A DNA stretch of 64,000 nucleotides from Branchiostoma floridae (GCF_000003815.2 NC_049984.1:2624932-2688931); one strand, 5' to 3'; positions 31,736 to 43,229 are shown, counted from the first letter of the stretch. Notes: generated from the letters alone by a model not told the origin. Made by a program: numbers and translations.

Positions 31736-31973
31736 NNNNNNNNNNNNNNNNNNNNNNNNNNNNNNNNNNNNNNNNNNNNNNNNNNNNNNNNNNNNNNNNN
31801 NNNNNNNNNNNNNNNNNNNNNNNNNNNNNNNNNNNNNNNNNNNNNNNNNNNNNNNNNNNNNNNNNNNNNNNNNNNNNNNNNNNNNNNNNNNNNNNNNNNN
31901 NNNNNNNNNNNNNNNNNNNNNNNNNNNNNNNNNNNNNNNNNNNNNNNNNNNNNNNNNNNNNNNNNNNNNNNNN
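31736..31973. other. Assembly gap (238 N)
   Basis: Run of N. Content unknown. Confidence 0.95.
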
Positions 31974-32415
31974 TTTAACGATGGCAGAAGTTACGAAGCA
32001 TGTTAACGATCAGTCTGACCTTCACTTTTGTAGTGTTTATAGAAGCATCCCAGACAAATGTCATGTACATCATAACCTTTTATTTTCTTAGTTAACTATA
32101 TGGAAAAAGTGACAGTTAAAACTCAAAACTATTAGGTGTTCCTCAGTGACTTTTACCGAGAAAACATGCCCTTCCCAAACCTCTAACATACAACCAGAAC
32201 AAAAAATAAATTATTTCTATTACTCAGATTTTTTTACTTTTAGCTTCAAAATCTTCTTTTTTTCAGCTGCTCTCATCAGTTTTGGGATACTAAAAGCATG
32301 TTGTCTATGAGACTATGGTGGCTATGGCCTAACATATGTCCCAATGGACCTCATCATACACAGAAAGCACCCCCATTCCAAATCTCTAACATACTGTCAT
32401 ACCACAAATCAATTT

Positions 32416-32590
32416 GCACAGTATTATGTAGACTGTTCCCTATAATTATAGTCCTATTTGCAGATGCGTTGACGTGTCGTTGCACCTTATAATTACCTGT
32501 GCAACAGGTAGGTTCTACACTCTGTTTGATCCGCTCCCAAATGTCAGGTGTACACCCACTGCACCTGTATTGTCTGATAATCGCTTAAAA
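32416..32590. repeat. Diverged repeat related to 33100-33270 and 40780-40950
   Basis: All three share a CCCTA(T/C)AATTAT(A/C)GTC-like block followed by TGTCAGGTGTACACC or a relative and CTGCACCT..ATTGT(C/G)TGATAAT. The three copies surround the EF1A gene. Confidence 0.45.
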
Positions 32591-32635
32591 TGCTGTTTTT
32601 GAGAGAGATTTCGGAGTAAGAACTAATTGAATGTT

Positions 32636-32940
32636 TTTACTCTGAAATCTCTGTGATAACTGAAAGTGGCATAGTCTCTATATCTATACTTGTACAAATT
32701 GTCCAAAAGTCCAATCTCAAGGAAGACATACAACAGAAGATTTTCTTGATCATGACTTTGATAAAATTGAGAACACTGCACAATGCTGGATACTAAAGTA
32801 ATCACTTTGGTGTTTTGCCCTGAAATTTGTATTTGAAACTGGCATGGTCTCTATATACAAATTAAACAAAACCAGGTCTAAAAGAAGGCATACAACAGAA
32901 GGTTTTCTTGATCATGACTTTGATAAAGTTGAAAGCTGCA
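32636..32940. repeat. Two-copy tandem repeat (~180-bp step)
   Basis: CATACAACAGAAGRTTTTCT, TGATCATGACTTTGATAAAR at about 32727 and 32888, with GGCATRGTCTCTATAT upstream in both. Confidence 0.8.
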
Positions 32941-33278
32941 TTCAGAAAACAAGTCCCTCAAACTTATACCATGTACTACAACATCACTGTGCACATCTCC
33001 TCTTCACAACGTGAAAACCTGTTTTTTTACTTGACTCTGATAAACACAAAAACTGAAAAGTCTCCGCCACCCCCATCCCCAAACCTCCCATACACCAGCA
33101 TGGCTCTGACTAATCTGAGCAGTTTTTCTGTTGACCGCCCTACCCGGTAATTATCGGCTTGTTAGTGAGACCTGTTTGACGTGGCACAAAGACTCCACTG
33201 TTGTCAGTGCCGTCACAGCACCGGCGCGACAGGTTGTTCCGACGCACTCGCTCCCAAATGTCAGGTGGATATGAATGC

Positions 33279-33490
33279 GTACCATAAATGCAGAAATGTT
33301 CGCGGTGGTTTTATGTTTGCGGTTTTCACAGCGACCACTTCACCAAGAACTTACAACCACCGTGAACATTTTTCCATTATAGTATGAGACTGCAGTCTAT
33401 GGCACTAGAGTGAACTTAAAACCGCCGTGAACACTCCATTTTCCCCAACCGCGAAAATAAATCCCTGAGAACACAAATGTATTTACAGTA
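33279..33490 (-). mobile_element. MITE, TACTGTAAATGCA family, copy 5 (reverse)
   Basis: TACCATAAATGCAGAAATGT at the left and AATGTATTTACAGTA at the right. It interrupts a unit of the repeat seen at 32416 (CCAAATGTCAGGTG... / ...TTGTCTGATAAT). Confidence 0.85.
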
Positions 33491-33564
33491 TTGTCTGATA
33501 ATGATGTTCTGGGTTTTAGAACTTCACATCGCACTTCCAAGCGGCTCTGTCCAGTGCTTTATTG

Positions 33565-33850
33565 GGATTGTGTGGCACAGCGGCAGCGTGTTTGGCTCGG
33601 GACCCTGCCATGTCACCGATCTTGTGCCCTTGGGAAAGGCAGTTTACACAGCTTTCCTCGCTTTACTCAGGTGAAAATGAGTGCCTAGTTTTGTATACGA
33701 CGTTAAATGGAGGTCCCGTGTTTGGGGAGAGCCACACCCCACGCACGTTAAAGAAGCCGCCGCACTTATCGAAAAGTGTAGGGGACCTTCCCGGTGTGAG
33801 TGGATCAAACCTCCAGACCGGTCTCCGGGTTGACATCTTGAAAAGGTGAT
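33565..33850 (+). mobile_element. tRNA-derived SINE, near full length
   Basis: The head GTGTGGCACAGCGGCAGCGT resembles a tRNA A box (TGGCNNAGYGG). It is followed by CCCTTGGGAAAGGCA, GTGAAAATGAGTGCCTAG, GACGTTAAATGGAGGTCCCG, GGGAGAGCCACACCCCACGC, AAGTGTAGGGGACCTTCCCG and GTGAGTGGATCAAA. The B-box part appears deleted here but is present in the 57060 copy (GAGTTCGAATCC). Confidence 0.75.
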
Positions 33851-34415
33851 AGTCACCTGTTATGCCAATCCTTCCACAAACGTGGTAAATCTAAATAAAT
33901 AAATCAGCGGGTCCACACTTTTGAGGTCACACATACATTTGTATTGATGTCCTTCCTGTCCTTCCTCCATCCAAGAGTTCCTTGGTTTACCATCTGATTC
34001 TTACTTTAGAAAAGAGCCAAACTAGGAGGCCTATTATCGAACTTGTCCTTCACTTGAAAGTTCATCTGTGTTGGAAGATGTCATTATTGAAGTATGCGAG
34101 AGTGCAGTGGATTGTTCACAAAGACTGGTGCTGTTCAGTCAAAAATTTGGGTGAGTCCAATTTTCAACGGTGTTGGAAGTCACAGTTAAACTACTTCAAT
34201 TAAGAACTTGTCTTTCGTTTTCCCGACCCCTACTCATCTACCAAATACCGGTATCGTACGACCATCCATCCATCCACAGTCTCTCTCACAAACACACAGT
34301 CACACGAAACAGCACCGAAAACATAACATAATCTTCCTGATAAAGGTATTCTGACTGAGGCAAAAACATGCAGCAAAACTTGAACTCAAAAAACAGGCAG
34401 ACAACAGTTTGAGAG

Positions 34416-34629
34416 TACTGTATAAATGCATTTAAGTTCGCGGGGATTTAATTTCGCGGTGGCCGAAAAAGGGACTTTTCGCGGTGGTTTTAATTTCGCG
34501 TTAGCACCATGTACTGTAGTCTCTCACTGCCATGGGAAAATGTTCGCGGTGGTTTTAATTTCACAGTGAAGTGTCCACCGCGAAAACCGTGAACATAAAA
34601 CCACCTCGAACATTTCTGCATTTACAGTA
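34416..34629 (+). mobile_element. MITE, TACTGTAAATGCA family, copy 6
   Basis: Both terminal repeats present. About 285 bp upstream of the EF1A start codon. The preceding AGCAAAACTTGAACTCAAAA also precedes copy 7 at 40554, downstream of EF1A. Confidence 0.9.
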
Positions 34630-34913
34630 GTCTCTTTGGTCTTGACCTTGAAAATAAGCTACCAACATCCTCAAGAACATTCAAATGCGACATAGGTTAT
34701 CTGGTACCTGTTGCTATAGTGACGTGATTCCGACGTCAAACCAGATGCTGCAGTAGACAGGTCCATTCCTTGGGTTAGTCCCAACTTTATTTAGTGTTGA
34801 TTTAGGCTAAGTTTACTTTGTCGTAAAAAGTTCATTACAATGTCACTTTTTCAAACACTGACCGATTTCATTTACCATCCGTCAGGATAAAAATTCTCTA
34901 GTCAACCAACAAC
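34630..34913 (+). promoter_or_regulatory. EF1A 5' flank / 5'UTR (no TATA seen)
   Basis: Sequence between the MITE and the ATG. No TATA box and no clear upstream exon is visible. The start context CAACAACATGG is good for translation. Transcription start is not identifiable by eye. Confidence 0.35.
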
Positions 34914-37900
34914 ATGGGAAGGGAAAAGACTAATATCAGCATCGTGGTCATCGGCCATGTCAACTCTGGCAAGTCCAACACCACTGGTCACCTGATCTCC
35001 AAGTGTGGTACCATGGCCATCGACATGTTTGAGACCGCAAAGTACTATGTGACTATCCAGGGCTCGACTATCATTGACCCTGGACATCTTGATTTCATCC
35101 AGAACATGATCACAGGAGCTTCACCGGTAACACTCCGTAAAACATTAATAGTTTTTTGGCCTCTCATCTTTTTAGTACTAAAAGAATACGTTTAATACAA
35201 GTAAAAGTGAATTTATACTAATAGTACCTATGTGAACTTACGTGATCTCGTGAGACTAGGCCTTTCTGTGGTCAAGGCAAAAAGCTGGAGGTTTTACGTG
35301 TTTTTAAGAGTTTTGAAGAATTATTCTATTTGGACAGTACATCTTTTCACATGTTAATTCTCTGTAGGTTGACTGTGCCTTGCTGATTGTGTCTGCCGGT
35401 ACTGGTGAGTTTGAGGAGGGTATGTCCAACGAAGGACAGACCCGTGAGCACGTCCTGCTGGCCCACATCATGGGTTTCAAGCAGCTCATCGTGGCAATCA
35501 ACAAGATGGACAGCACCGAACCCCCCTACTCCGAGGTAAGTCTTTATCTCCCGCCATTTTGATTATATGAATGACATGCATCCATGGCAAAGTAAAGTCA
35601 AAGAAGAAGATGTGAAGGAACAAAAATCAAAAACTTATTGTTAGGTATGCCATAGTTAGGGTGTTTAATCATTTGTTCAACCTTCCACTTAAGACAGACA
35701 ACACTAATATATTCGTGCGACTGTTGTTGTCGACAACGTCACCAGCGACGGTATTTTTAGGCTGTCTAAAGAGGATCAAAATAGTCCTGCGAAAGTTTGT
35801 CCTCAAATCATTGTGCGACCACTTTGGACCCAGTTGCGCGACCCTTCAGCGGGGGGCCGCGACTATTCTTCACATGTCTAAAGAGGAATCGTCGCCAGCG
35901 ACGGAAGTAGATCATATGCTAATAAGCCAGCAGTGTGTTTTTTCTGTTCGAAAAGGCATTTTCTCCGTAAATATACATGTAGTCAGTAATGGAAACGTAT
36001 CTTTGTAACCAGAAACTGCCTGTTCCAGCGCAATGCCCTGCCACCAGTGGCTATATCCTTTGCATGTCCCTATTCCTTGATGATATACAAATCTGTAAGG
36101 CCTGTAATACCACCGGCGGCCACGATTTCCCGTCTCTGTACGGGCCTCCGGATGTCATTCTTTGTTGAGGACGTACTCTGCGTCTTATTTATAGGACAAT
36201 GTTTGTTTGCAAGCAAAAAAATACTAATCTGCTGCATTACCAAAATAAAGAATTCTCCCGCCCTTTTCAATTTGCGTGCAAGAGGTCACTGTGGGTCATG
36301 CACGCACCGCAATGGAATCCTGCGCCGCGGGTGTCCCGCAATATTCTGAACGCATGTCTAAAGACATCCGTCGCCCGCCCACAACGATAGACAAGAACAG
36401 TCGCACGATTATATAAGTGTTGTCTGTTTAAAGCAGGCCTTAGATTTCATCCTGAAGGCAACTTTTGTTTTGGCCAAACTGTTTTTTTTATTGGAACACT
36501 CACATCTGAGTTTTGGGGTTCCTAGAGGATGTCATCCATATAATCAAATCATCAAAACTTTCATGAGATTTTCGCTCTGATTTCAACTTCAGTTTCACAT
36601 GACGTTCCCTTGCTGAGTGGTATTCTCTTGTAGGCTCGTTTCAATGAGATTCAGCAGGAACTGAGCGCTTGCATCAAGAAGGTCGGCTACGACCCCGGGA
36701 CTGTCGCCTTCGTGCCCGTCTCTGCCCAGCATGGTGACAACATGGTGGAGCCTTCAGGGAACATGCCGTGGTACAAGGGGTGGTCAATTGAGCGCAACGA
36801 GGGCAATGGCAGCGGCACCACCCTGCTCGAGGCCCTGGACTCCATCCTGCCACCCCAGAGGCCTACTGACAAGCCTCTCCGTCTGCCCCTGGCGGATGTG
36901 TACAACTTCAGGCCTGGAGGTAGGGCTACAGTATTCAGGACTAATGTACAGTTATGATGTTATACTAACTGGTGATTGAAGGAAATCCTTACTTTGTGGC
37001 CACATGTAATTTGAATCTGCTTCAAATTCCCGTTATCGTTCTACCCAACACATCTAAGAAAAGGCTTTTGTTCGGTGAACAGGTGTGGGAACTGTGCCCG
37101 TCGGCATTGTGGAGACCGGCATCCTGAAGCCAGGTATGGAGGTGACCTTCGCCCCTGCCGGCCTCACCCTTGAGGTTAAGTCCGTGGAAATGCACCACGT
37201 GTCTGTGCCCGAGGCCCTGCCTGGAGACAACGTCGGCTTCGTTGTCGGGAACGTGGATGACTTTAATAAGTTTGTCAAGGACCTCAGGCGTGGGTTTGTT
37301 GCCGGTGACAGCAAGAACGACCCACCTAAGGAGGCCGTGAGCTTTGATGCGGAGGTGAGATGGTTGTCCAGGGTTGGACAAGTTTTCTAAAATTGACTTG
37401 ATCTATCGGGCAAGTGCATAAAAATTTTACTTGCCCGAAACACATCTTCACTTGCCCGAAATTTAGATGAATTTTTAAAGCATTTTCACTTGCAGCAATG
37501 GAATCCTTTTATCATTGGCTCAATTTTTCCGTATTGACCAATGCTTGATGCCGCGACTGTGAAAAGTACATTGTAACATGTATATCAAAAATCTCAATAA
37601 TTGAAAAATATTACTTGCCCGATCGGGCAAGTGGGGTAGGACATGCACTCGCCCGGTTGGGCTATTTTACTTGTCCGGGACAATAGGGCTAGTGGACTTG
37701 TCCAACCCTGGTTGTCCATTGTGGTACCTTTAATGGAATAGGGCTATGCTCAAATACAGCTGCAAAATAGATCAGAAAAGATATTAAGGAAACGATTCCA
37801 TCGACAGCTATTTTGGCTGTTGAAGCACTTCAGGCCACGGTTGATACTGCATACATGGAATATCTGTTCAGTACCGGGTGGGTAGAATGATAGGCGGGCA

Positions 37901-38976
37901 CCTTGGACTTCCCTATCCTTCCTACTGTACCATCTACTCTCAACTGGGCCTTCCATCGCTCAGCTTCCGCCGTAAGTTTCACACTCTGACTGCCCTCTTC
38001 AAACTGACGAACGGACACTGCCCACCCCACCTCTGCAACCTCGTACCCACTTCCAGGTCATCATCATCAGCCATTCAATCTAGATGCCCCCTCAGAAACG
38101 GAAACAACCTGTTAATACCAATTCCCAAAAGTGCACGAACCCAGAAAACCTTCTTCCACAGAGCCACTCAGTTATGGAACAATCTTCCACTTGAAACACA
38201 AACAGCTACCACATTATCATCCTTCAAAGCCAAAGCCTGGTTCTCCCTCGGAGATCCGACCATTCTCTGTTGCTTAATGTCAGAACTTGTACTACCTCAT
38301 GATTTGTGACTTTTAGCGTGTACAGATTGTATACATGTAATATATGATTTAAATTTGTAATTATTATTGTTTCATAGCTCATGTTAGTGATTTTATATAA
38401 TATGTAACATGTACTTTTCCTCCCAAGGGTTAGCCCTGGCAATAGCACCTGGCTAGTTGGCAACCCTGGCTGTGTAAACAGCTGANNNNNNNNNNNNNNN
38501 NNNNNNNNNNNNNNNNNNNNNNNNNNNNNNNNNNNNNNNNNNNNNNNNNNNNNNNNNNNNNNNNNNNNNNNNNNNNNNNNNNNNNNNNNNNNNNNNNNNN
38601 NNCTTTTTCCTGATGCATGTTTTCGTGACAGGGTTACTGTGCTGAACCACTCAGTCCAGATCCACGCCGGCGACACGCCTGAGGTGGATTGCCACACCGC
38701 CCGCATCGCCTGCAAGTTGCCAAGCTGAAGGAAAAGATCGACCGTCGTTCCGGCAAGGTTCTGGAACAAAACCCCGCGTTCCTCGAGTCTGGAGATACGG
38801 CCATCGTCCAGATGATCCCCTCCAGGCCCATGTGTGTGGAGGCCTTCTCTGATTACCCGGCCCTGGGTCGCTTCGCAGTGCGCGACATGACGCAGACCGT
38901 GGCCATCGGCACCATCAAGTCCGTGACGAAGAAGACTACTGAGGCTGCTGCTGAGGCTGCTGGCAAGAAGAAGTGA
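34914..38976 (+). CDS. eEF1A-like translation GTPase gene, five exons, switch I deleted
   Basis: Homologue of eEF1A, which delivers aminoacyl-tRNA to the ribosome. Exons: 34914-35126, 35368-35535, 36634-36919, 37083-37354, 38632-38976; the first four join in phase with GT/AG borders. The P-loop [12 protein letters not shown] (G4) in exon 2, and domain 2/3 blocks ([46 protein letters not shown]) are clear. Between KCG and FETAKYYVT about 40 residues of helix A and switch I are missing, without an intron. The G3 motif reads IIDPGH instead of the normal D-A-P-G-H, with extra QGST before it. Length is ~427 residues against ~460 normally. Exon 5 carries one extra G at 38631-38633 and one missing T at 38717-38718, together disrupting the frame; these look like homopolymer errors or decay. 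It may be a non-canonical paralogue or a pseudogene. Confidence 0.88.
35693..36428. mobile_element. Inverted-repeat element inside EF1A intron 2
   Basis: Ends AGACAGACAACACTAATATA..TTCGTGCGACTGTT and AACAGTCGCACGATTATATA..AGTGTTGTCTGTTT are ~40-bp inverted repeats. The interior (~650 bp) contains no recognisable transposase. Confidence 0.75.
37369..37710. mobile_element. MITE, CAGGGTTGGACAAGT family, copy 1
   Basis: Terminal repeats CAGGGTTGGACAAGT and ACTTGTCCAACCCTG, GGGCAAGT-rich interior, flanked by GTTGTC on both sides. It starts 15 bp after the exon 4 donor of the EF1A gene. Ends and a 5-6 bp target duplication fit a hAT-type element. Confidence 0.85.
37740..38350 (+). mobile_element. 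LINE ORF2 C-terminal fragment in EF1A intron 4
   Basis: A plus-strand frame reads [62 protein letters not shown]: the region after the reverse-transcriptase domain of CR1/Jockey-type LINEs. It ends near 38309 and is followed by an AT-rich tail. 5'-truncated. Confidence 0.8.
38486..38602. other. Assembly gap (117 N) in EF1A intron 4
   Basis: Run of N ending 29 bp before EF1A exon 5. The indels in exon 5 lie close to this low-confidence join. Confidence 0.95.
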
Positions 38977-40553
38977 TGGTCGCTTCAGTTTACTCCGCCT
39001 TCCGTCACAGCCACGATGGATCCATGATGTACACAGGAGCTTCCAACAAGGTCAAACCAGAAGCTTTTTGTTTAAGAATCGTAGCTTTTGTTTCAGCCGA
39101 CGACGATTCCATAGCCAAAAAGCTTCACCGTAAGCACTGAGCTGACAATCGTAAGGTGAGGGTCTTAACTCGAGTTATGAATCTATCTAGCTTCCTCTTC
39201 TATGTATCTTTGTTAGCTTGAAGGTACAATGGTCCAATATAATATGTTTTAACTACTTTGAATTGGTAAACTGGCAAATCATATGTTCCTACTTTTATCA
39301 TATGTAAAAGACGTGGATTGTAACGAGGTGGAGTAAAGAGAGAAGTTCAGAACCGATCAAGTTTCACGTGCATTTGTGGTGCCTCCATGGTTGTAGTTTC
39401 TTTACTTACTCTAGTATTATGATTTTCTCCATTGGTATCTTAAGCTAGGGGCACAACCCGCCGTACTTGCAACTGCGTGGTGTCCACGTGCCAAAACGTG
39501 GGCAATCGCACAGAGATTGTACGTTGTAAGCACGTACATNNNNNNNNNNNNNNNNNNNNNNNNNNNNNNNNNNNNNNNNNNNNNNNNNNNNNNNNNNNNN
39601 NNNNNNNNNNNNNNNNNNNNNNNNNNNNNNNNNNNNNNNNNNNNNNNNNNNNNNNNNNNNNNNNNNNNNNNNNNNNNNNNNNNNNNNNNNNNNNNNNNNN
39701 NNNNNNNNNNNNNNNNNNNNNNNNNNNNNNNNNNNNNNNNNNNNNNNNNNNNNNNNNNNNNNNNNNNNNNNNNNNNNNNNNNNNNNNNNNNNNNNNNNNN
39801 NNNNNNNNNNNNNNNNNNNNNNNNNNNNNNNNNNNNNNNNNNNNNNNNNNNNNNNNNNNNNNNNNNNNNNNNNNNNNNNNNNNNNNNNNNNNNNNNNNNN
39901 NNNNNNNNNNNNNNNNNNNNNNNNNNNNNNNNNNNNNNNNNNNNNNNNNNNNNNNNNNNNNNNNNNNNNNNNNNNNNNNNNNNNNNNNNNNNNNNNNNNN
40001 NNNNNNNNNNNNNNNNNNNNNNNNNNNNNNNNNNNNNNNNNNNNNNNNNNNNNNNNNNNNNNNNNNNNNNNNNNNNNNNNNNNNNNNNNNNNNNNNNNNN
40101 NNNNNNNNNNNNNNNNNNNNNNNNNNNNNNNNNNNNNNNNNNNNNNNNNNNNNNNNNNNNNNNNNNNNNNNNNNNNNNNNNNNNNNNNNNNNNNNNNNAT
40201 ACATAGCATGCCAGATACATGTTATATAGATACAAGTATGGTTAGCGACCCAGCTTACTTGTCCGACACGTTACCTGTTTACGTTTGTCTAATTTCTATT
40301 ATTTTTACAACGACCTGTGGAGCCTGGTGGAGGCAAATACTCCCATACGTGCCTCATACGGACTTAAATATATACGCAGGTGTGACCCCACCTTAAGGTC
40401 TTGTTTTTAGTGGGAGATCTACAACTGAAAGTGGTGAAGGCTGTACCTAAAAACTGAGCAAAACTTGAACTCAAAAGACTGAGAAGACAGCACAGAGTTG
40501 TCTTTCTGGGGCTCTTATCTTGACTTTGCAAACACAGACTGCTGAAAATAAAA
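38977..40553 (+). other. EF1A 3' flank with a 659-bp N gap (39540-40198)
   Basis: 3'UTR continues past the TGA at 38974-38976; its end is not determined. Open frames spanning the Ns are artefacts. Nothing else recognised. Confidence 0.5.
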
Positions 40554-40765
40554 TACTGTAAATGCATTGAAGTTCTCGGAGATTTAATTTCGCAGTAGCG
40601 GGAAAAAGGACTTTTCGCGGTGGTTTTAAGTTCGCGGTAGCAACATGCACTGTAGTCTCTTACTGCTATGGAAAAATGTTTGCTGTAGTTTTATATTCAC
40701 GGTGAACCGGGCACCGTAAAAAACGTGAACATCAAACCACTGCGAAAGTTGTTGCATTTACAGTA
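40554..40765 (+). mobile_element. MITE, TACTGTAAATGCA family, copy 7
   Basis: Full length with TACTGTAAATGCATTGAAGT start and TGCATTTACAGTA end. Confidence 0.9.
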
Positions 40766-40779
40766 TGTCCTCCAACCTC

Positions 40780-41388
40780 AGCCAATTTTCGCAGCATCTT
40801 GTTGACCGTCCTACCCTATAATTATCGTCTCACTGATAATGACCCTTGACGCGCTGCGGGTTAACCGTCCATACGGCTGAGCCACTGCCAAAGGTCAGGT
40901 GTGACAGTGCGCCCGCTGCACCTTGCATTGTGCGATAATGGCCCTGTCCCTACAAGTAGGACACAGCTTTCTAGCAGGGAGGGGCAGCGGACATTCTACA
41001 GAGTCTAATAGAAAGATATAACAGAGTAGTACAGACACTATTTGGAATCGCGTAATTAACGTATCACCCCACCCCTGGCTTACAGCCAAGGCTAGCGATT
41101 AGGCCAGGACTAGAGTACAAACGATCAAGAATATCATAATAGAAAGATATTTCATAGCAAGCACTTACCAACAAGCTTTAGATCAGCTTCTACAGGTGTA
41201 AAGGAGACTGACAACCTCAGGGCTTTGTGACAGACTAACTTTGATATTGACGAACAAGAAAATTGGGACATACCCAACTGATTGAAAGCTACACTGTTGT
41301 ACTGGGTGAGTATTTCTGGTATCAAGTATTTGTTGATATCTTGTTCTAGCAGAGAGGGGCAGTCGAGCATGACGTTCTATACTCTCCA
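40780..41388. other. Intergenic, with a third copy of the 32416-type repeat at 40780-40950
   Basis: TTGTTGACCGTCCTACCCTA, TAATTATCGTC, GGTCAGGTGTGACAG, CTGCACCTTGCATTGT. 40951-41388: nothing recognised. Confidence 0.4.
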
Positions 41389-41925
41389 AGCAGAGGTGAG
41401 GCTCCAGCTGTTTTTTTGAAAAACATTTTAACAACATACACACAACTAAAGTTCAATTAGCTTGGGGAAGCTTTCGAGACGAACTCTGTCTCTTTGTCAA
41501 CCCGAAGATCTCATCTAGGCTGTTTTTTTAAACGTTTTTTAGTCGTTTTTATCGAGCTTTCTATTTTGTATTTTATCTTGTAGGTTTTGACAATACAAGA
41601 TAGTACAAAATAGAAAGCCCGATAAAAACAACTAAAACAACGTTTTTAAAAAAAAAGGGCGGAGCCTAAGGCCATACCAATTTAATTTGTTGGTTCTCGG
41701 ATTTCTAAAAATATTTTCCAAAAACCCTCAACTGGAAAAACACAATGAAAACAAAGCCTGAGGACCAGGCTTGTGCCTTTGTGCACTCAGTTTTATGAGG
41801 TGAATATTGCCACTTTCAAGTTTTCCTCCCTACCCTCTAGCTTTATGATGCCCACTTGCTATCACTTTTAAAAATCCGAGAACCAAGAAATTAAATTTGT
41901 ATGGCCTAAACTCTGCTGAGTGTAG
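41389..41925. mobile_element. CTCTCCAAGCAGAGG MITE interrupted by two insertions
   Basis: The left arm starts TACTCTCCAAGCAGAGGTGA. About 100 bp (41418-41518) of unrelated sequence follows. The arms continue at 41519-41669. The right end is split by the Harbinger-like element at 41670-41906 and resumes as CTCTGCTGAGTGTAG, a diverged form of CTCTGCTTGGAGAGTAG. Confidence 0.7.
41670..41906. mobile_element. PIF/Harbinger-like MITE, second copy
   Basis: GGCCATACCAATTTAATTTG, TTGGTTCTCGGATT at the left and the inverse at the right, with TAA at 41667-41669 and 41907-41909. Same family as 18476-18837. Confidence 0.88.
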
Positions 41926-42111
41926 ACATCCTACAGGTGGCTTCAGAGATGCAGAATGGACACTCCCTCATTTCTTCAGACACCTTACCTGACACAGGTG
42001 AATCACCTGGACACCAGACAGACTACCTGTTCATCCCACCTGACATTTCAGCACGTCAGAGCTCACCTGCCGTAATTACCTGGGTGTTACCTGCACAAAG
42101 GCGCACTCAAC

Positions 42112-42500
42112 CGATTACCTGTACGTCAGGTACACACGCAGGTGGAGCTAAAATAAGACGCAGAGATTTTATCTTGTTATTGAAGTCGTTATCAGAGACA
42201 TTCCTAAAAGAACACAACTGACGTCAGGTGACGTTACCTGTGCCCACCTGTACGTCAGGTATATACGCAGGTGGAGATAAAATAAGGCGCAGAGATTCTA
42301 TCTTGTTATTATTGAAGTTGTTATCAGGGACATTCGTAAAAGAACACAACTAATGTCAGCTTACGTTACCTCGTTACCCACTTGAACGTCAGGTACATAG
42401 TTTATGCAGGTGAAGCTAAACAGAGACAAAGAGATTTCCTTATCGTGCCTTTATCAAAGTTCTTATCAAAGACATTCCCCAAAGAACACGTCTAATCTCA
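42112..42500. repeat. Three-copy tandem repeat, ~127-bp unit
   Basis: Unit: ACGTCAGGTAYAYACGCAGG, TGGAGMTAAAATAAGRCGCA, GAGATT, TTATCTTGTTATTGAAG, ACATTCCTAAAAGAACACAA. It starts near 42112, 42240 and 42380 and ends close to the left border of duplication unit B. Confidence 0.8.
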
Positions 42501-42951
42501 GCAAAGATGGCTGTACAGGTTTGACTGTATTCACAAACCACAATGAAGACTTGTGTGTTGGCAATTCAATATTTTAATGTCTTTGTTTCAACAAGCAAAA
42601 CTACAGAGTTCATACCAATAAGTCCTAGGATTTCTTGTATTTACACACTAGACCAACATTGGATTTTAAAAAATGATATCCCTGTATAAATGTATTTAAA
42701 AATGCCGTCTACTTGGCTTGCAACAGACACCACGGAGTGAACTGTATCATTCACAAAGCTCTAAGACATACAAAATGTACATCCAGTAGACCGTTTCACG
42801 CATATGCACGTAACAGTACAATTGCAGAATTGTTGCCTGGTAGACAAGCATGTTATAGCTGCCGAGTCTCTTTTGTCCTCTTTGGCAAACAGAAAGAGAC
42901 AGAGACGAGAGAATTAAAGTCCTCAGTAAAAATTTGCCCATCCGGGACTCA

Positions 42952-43229
42952 TCCTCCTACGCAGGGACATCCAACGGCGAAACCGCCTGTCTGGATGTAC
43001 CCTGCTTTCTCAACCGTCACTCTCAGTTCCTGTGGACGTTCCCCCCCCCCCCACCAACTGTCAGCCGATCAGAGAATAGGCCTTTCAGTTTTCGCAAGGG
43101 GTCTCGCATATATATGGGTAAGTTCATTAATATTTACAAGCATGGCGGTCAGGAACTAAGGGTGACGGTTGAGAAAGCAGGGTATATCCAGACAGGCGGT
43201 TTCGCTGTTGGATGTCCCTGCGTAGGAAG
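42952..43229. mobile_element. Foldback MITE (GCAGGGACATCCAACGG family)
   Basis: The left arm CCTCCTACGCAGGGACATCC..AACGGCGAAACC..TACCCTGCTTTCTCAACCGT is mirrored at the right by ACGGTTGAGAAAGCAGGGTA..GGTTTCGCTGTTGGATGTCC. Arms are ~85 bp. Confidence 0.85.

Noticed and set aside
39417-40235. Five long open frames of 229-272 codons
   Set aside because: They consist almost entirely of N; artefact of the assembly gap.
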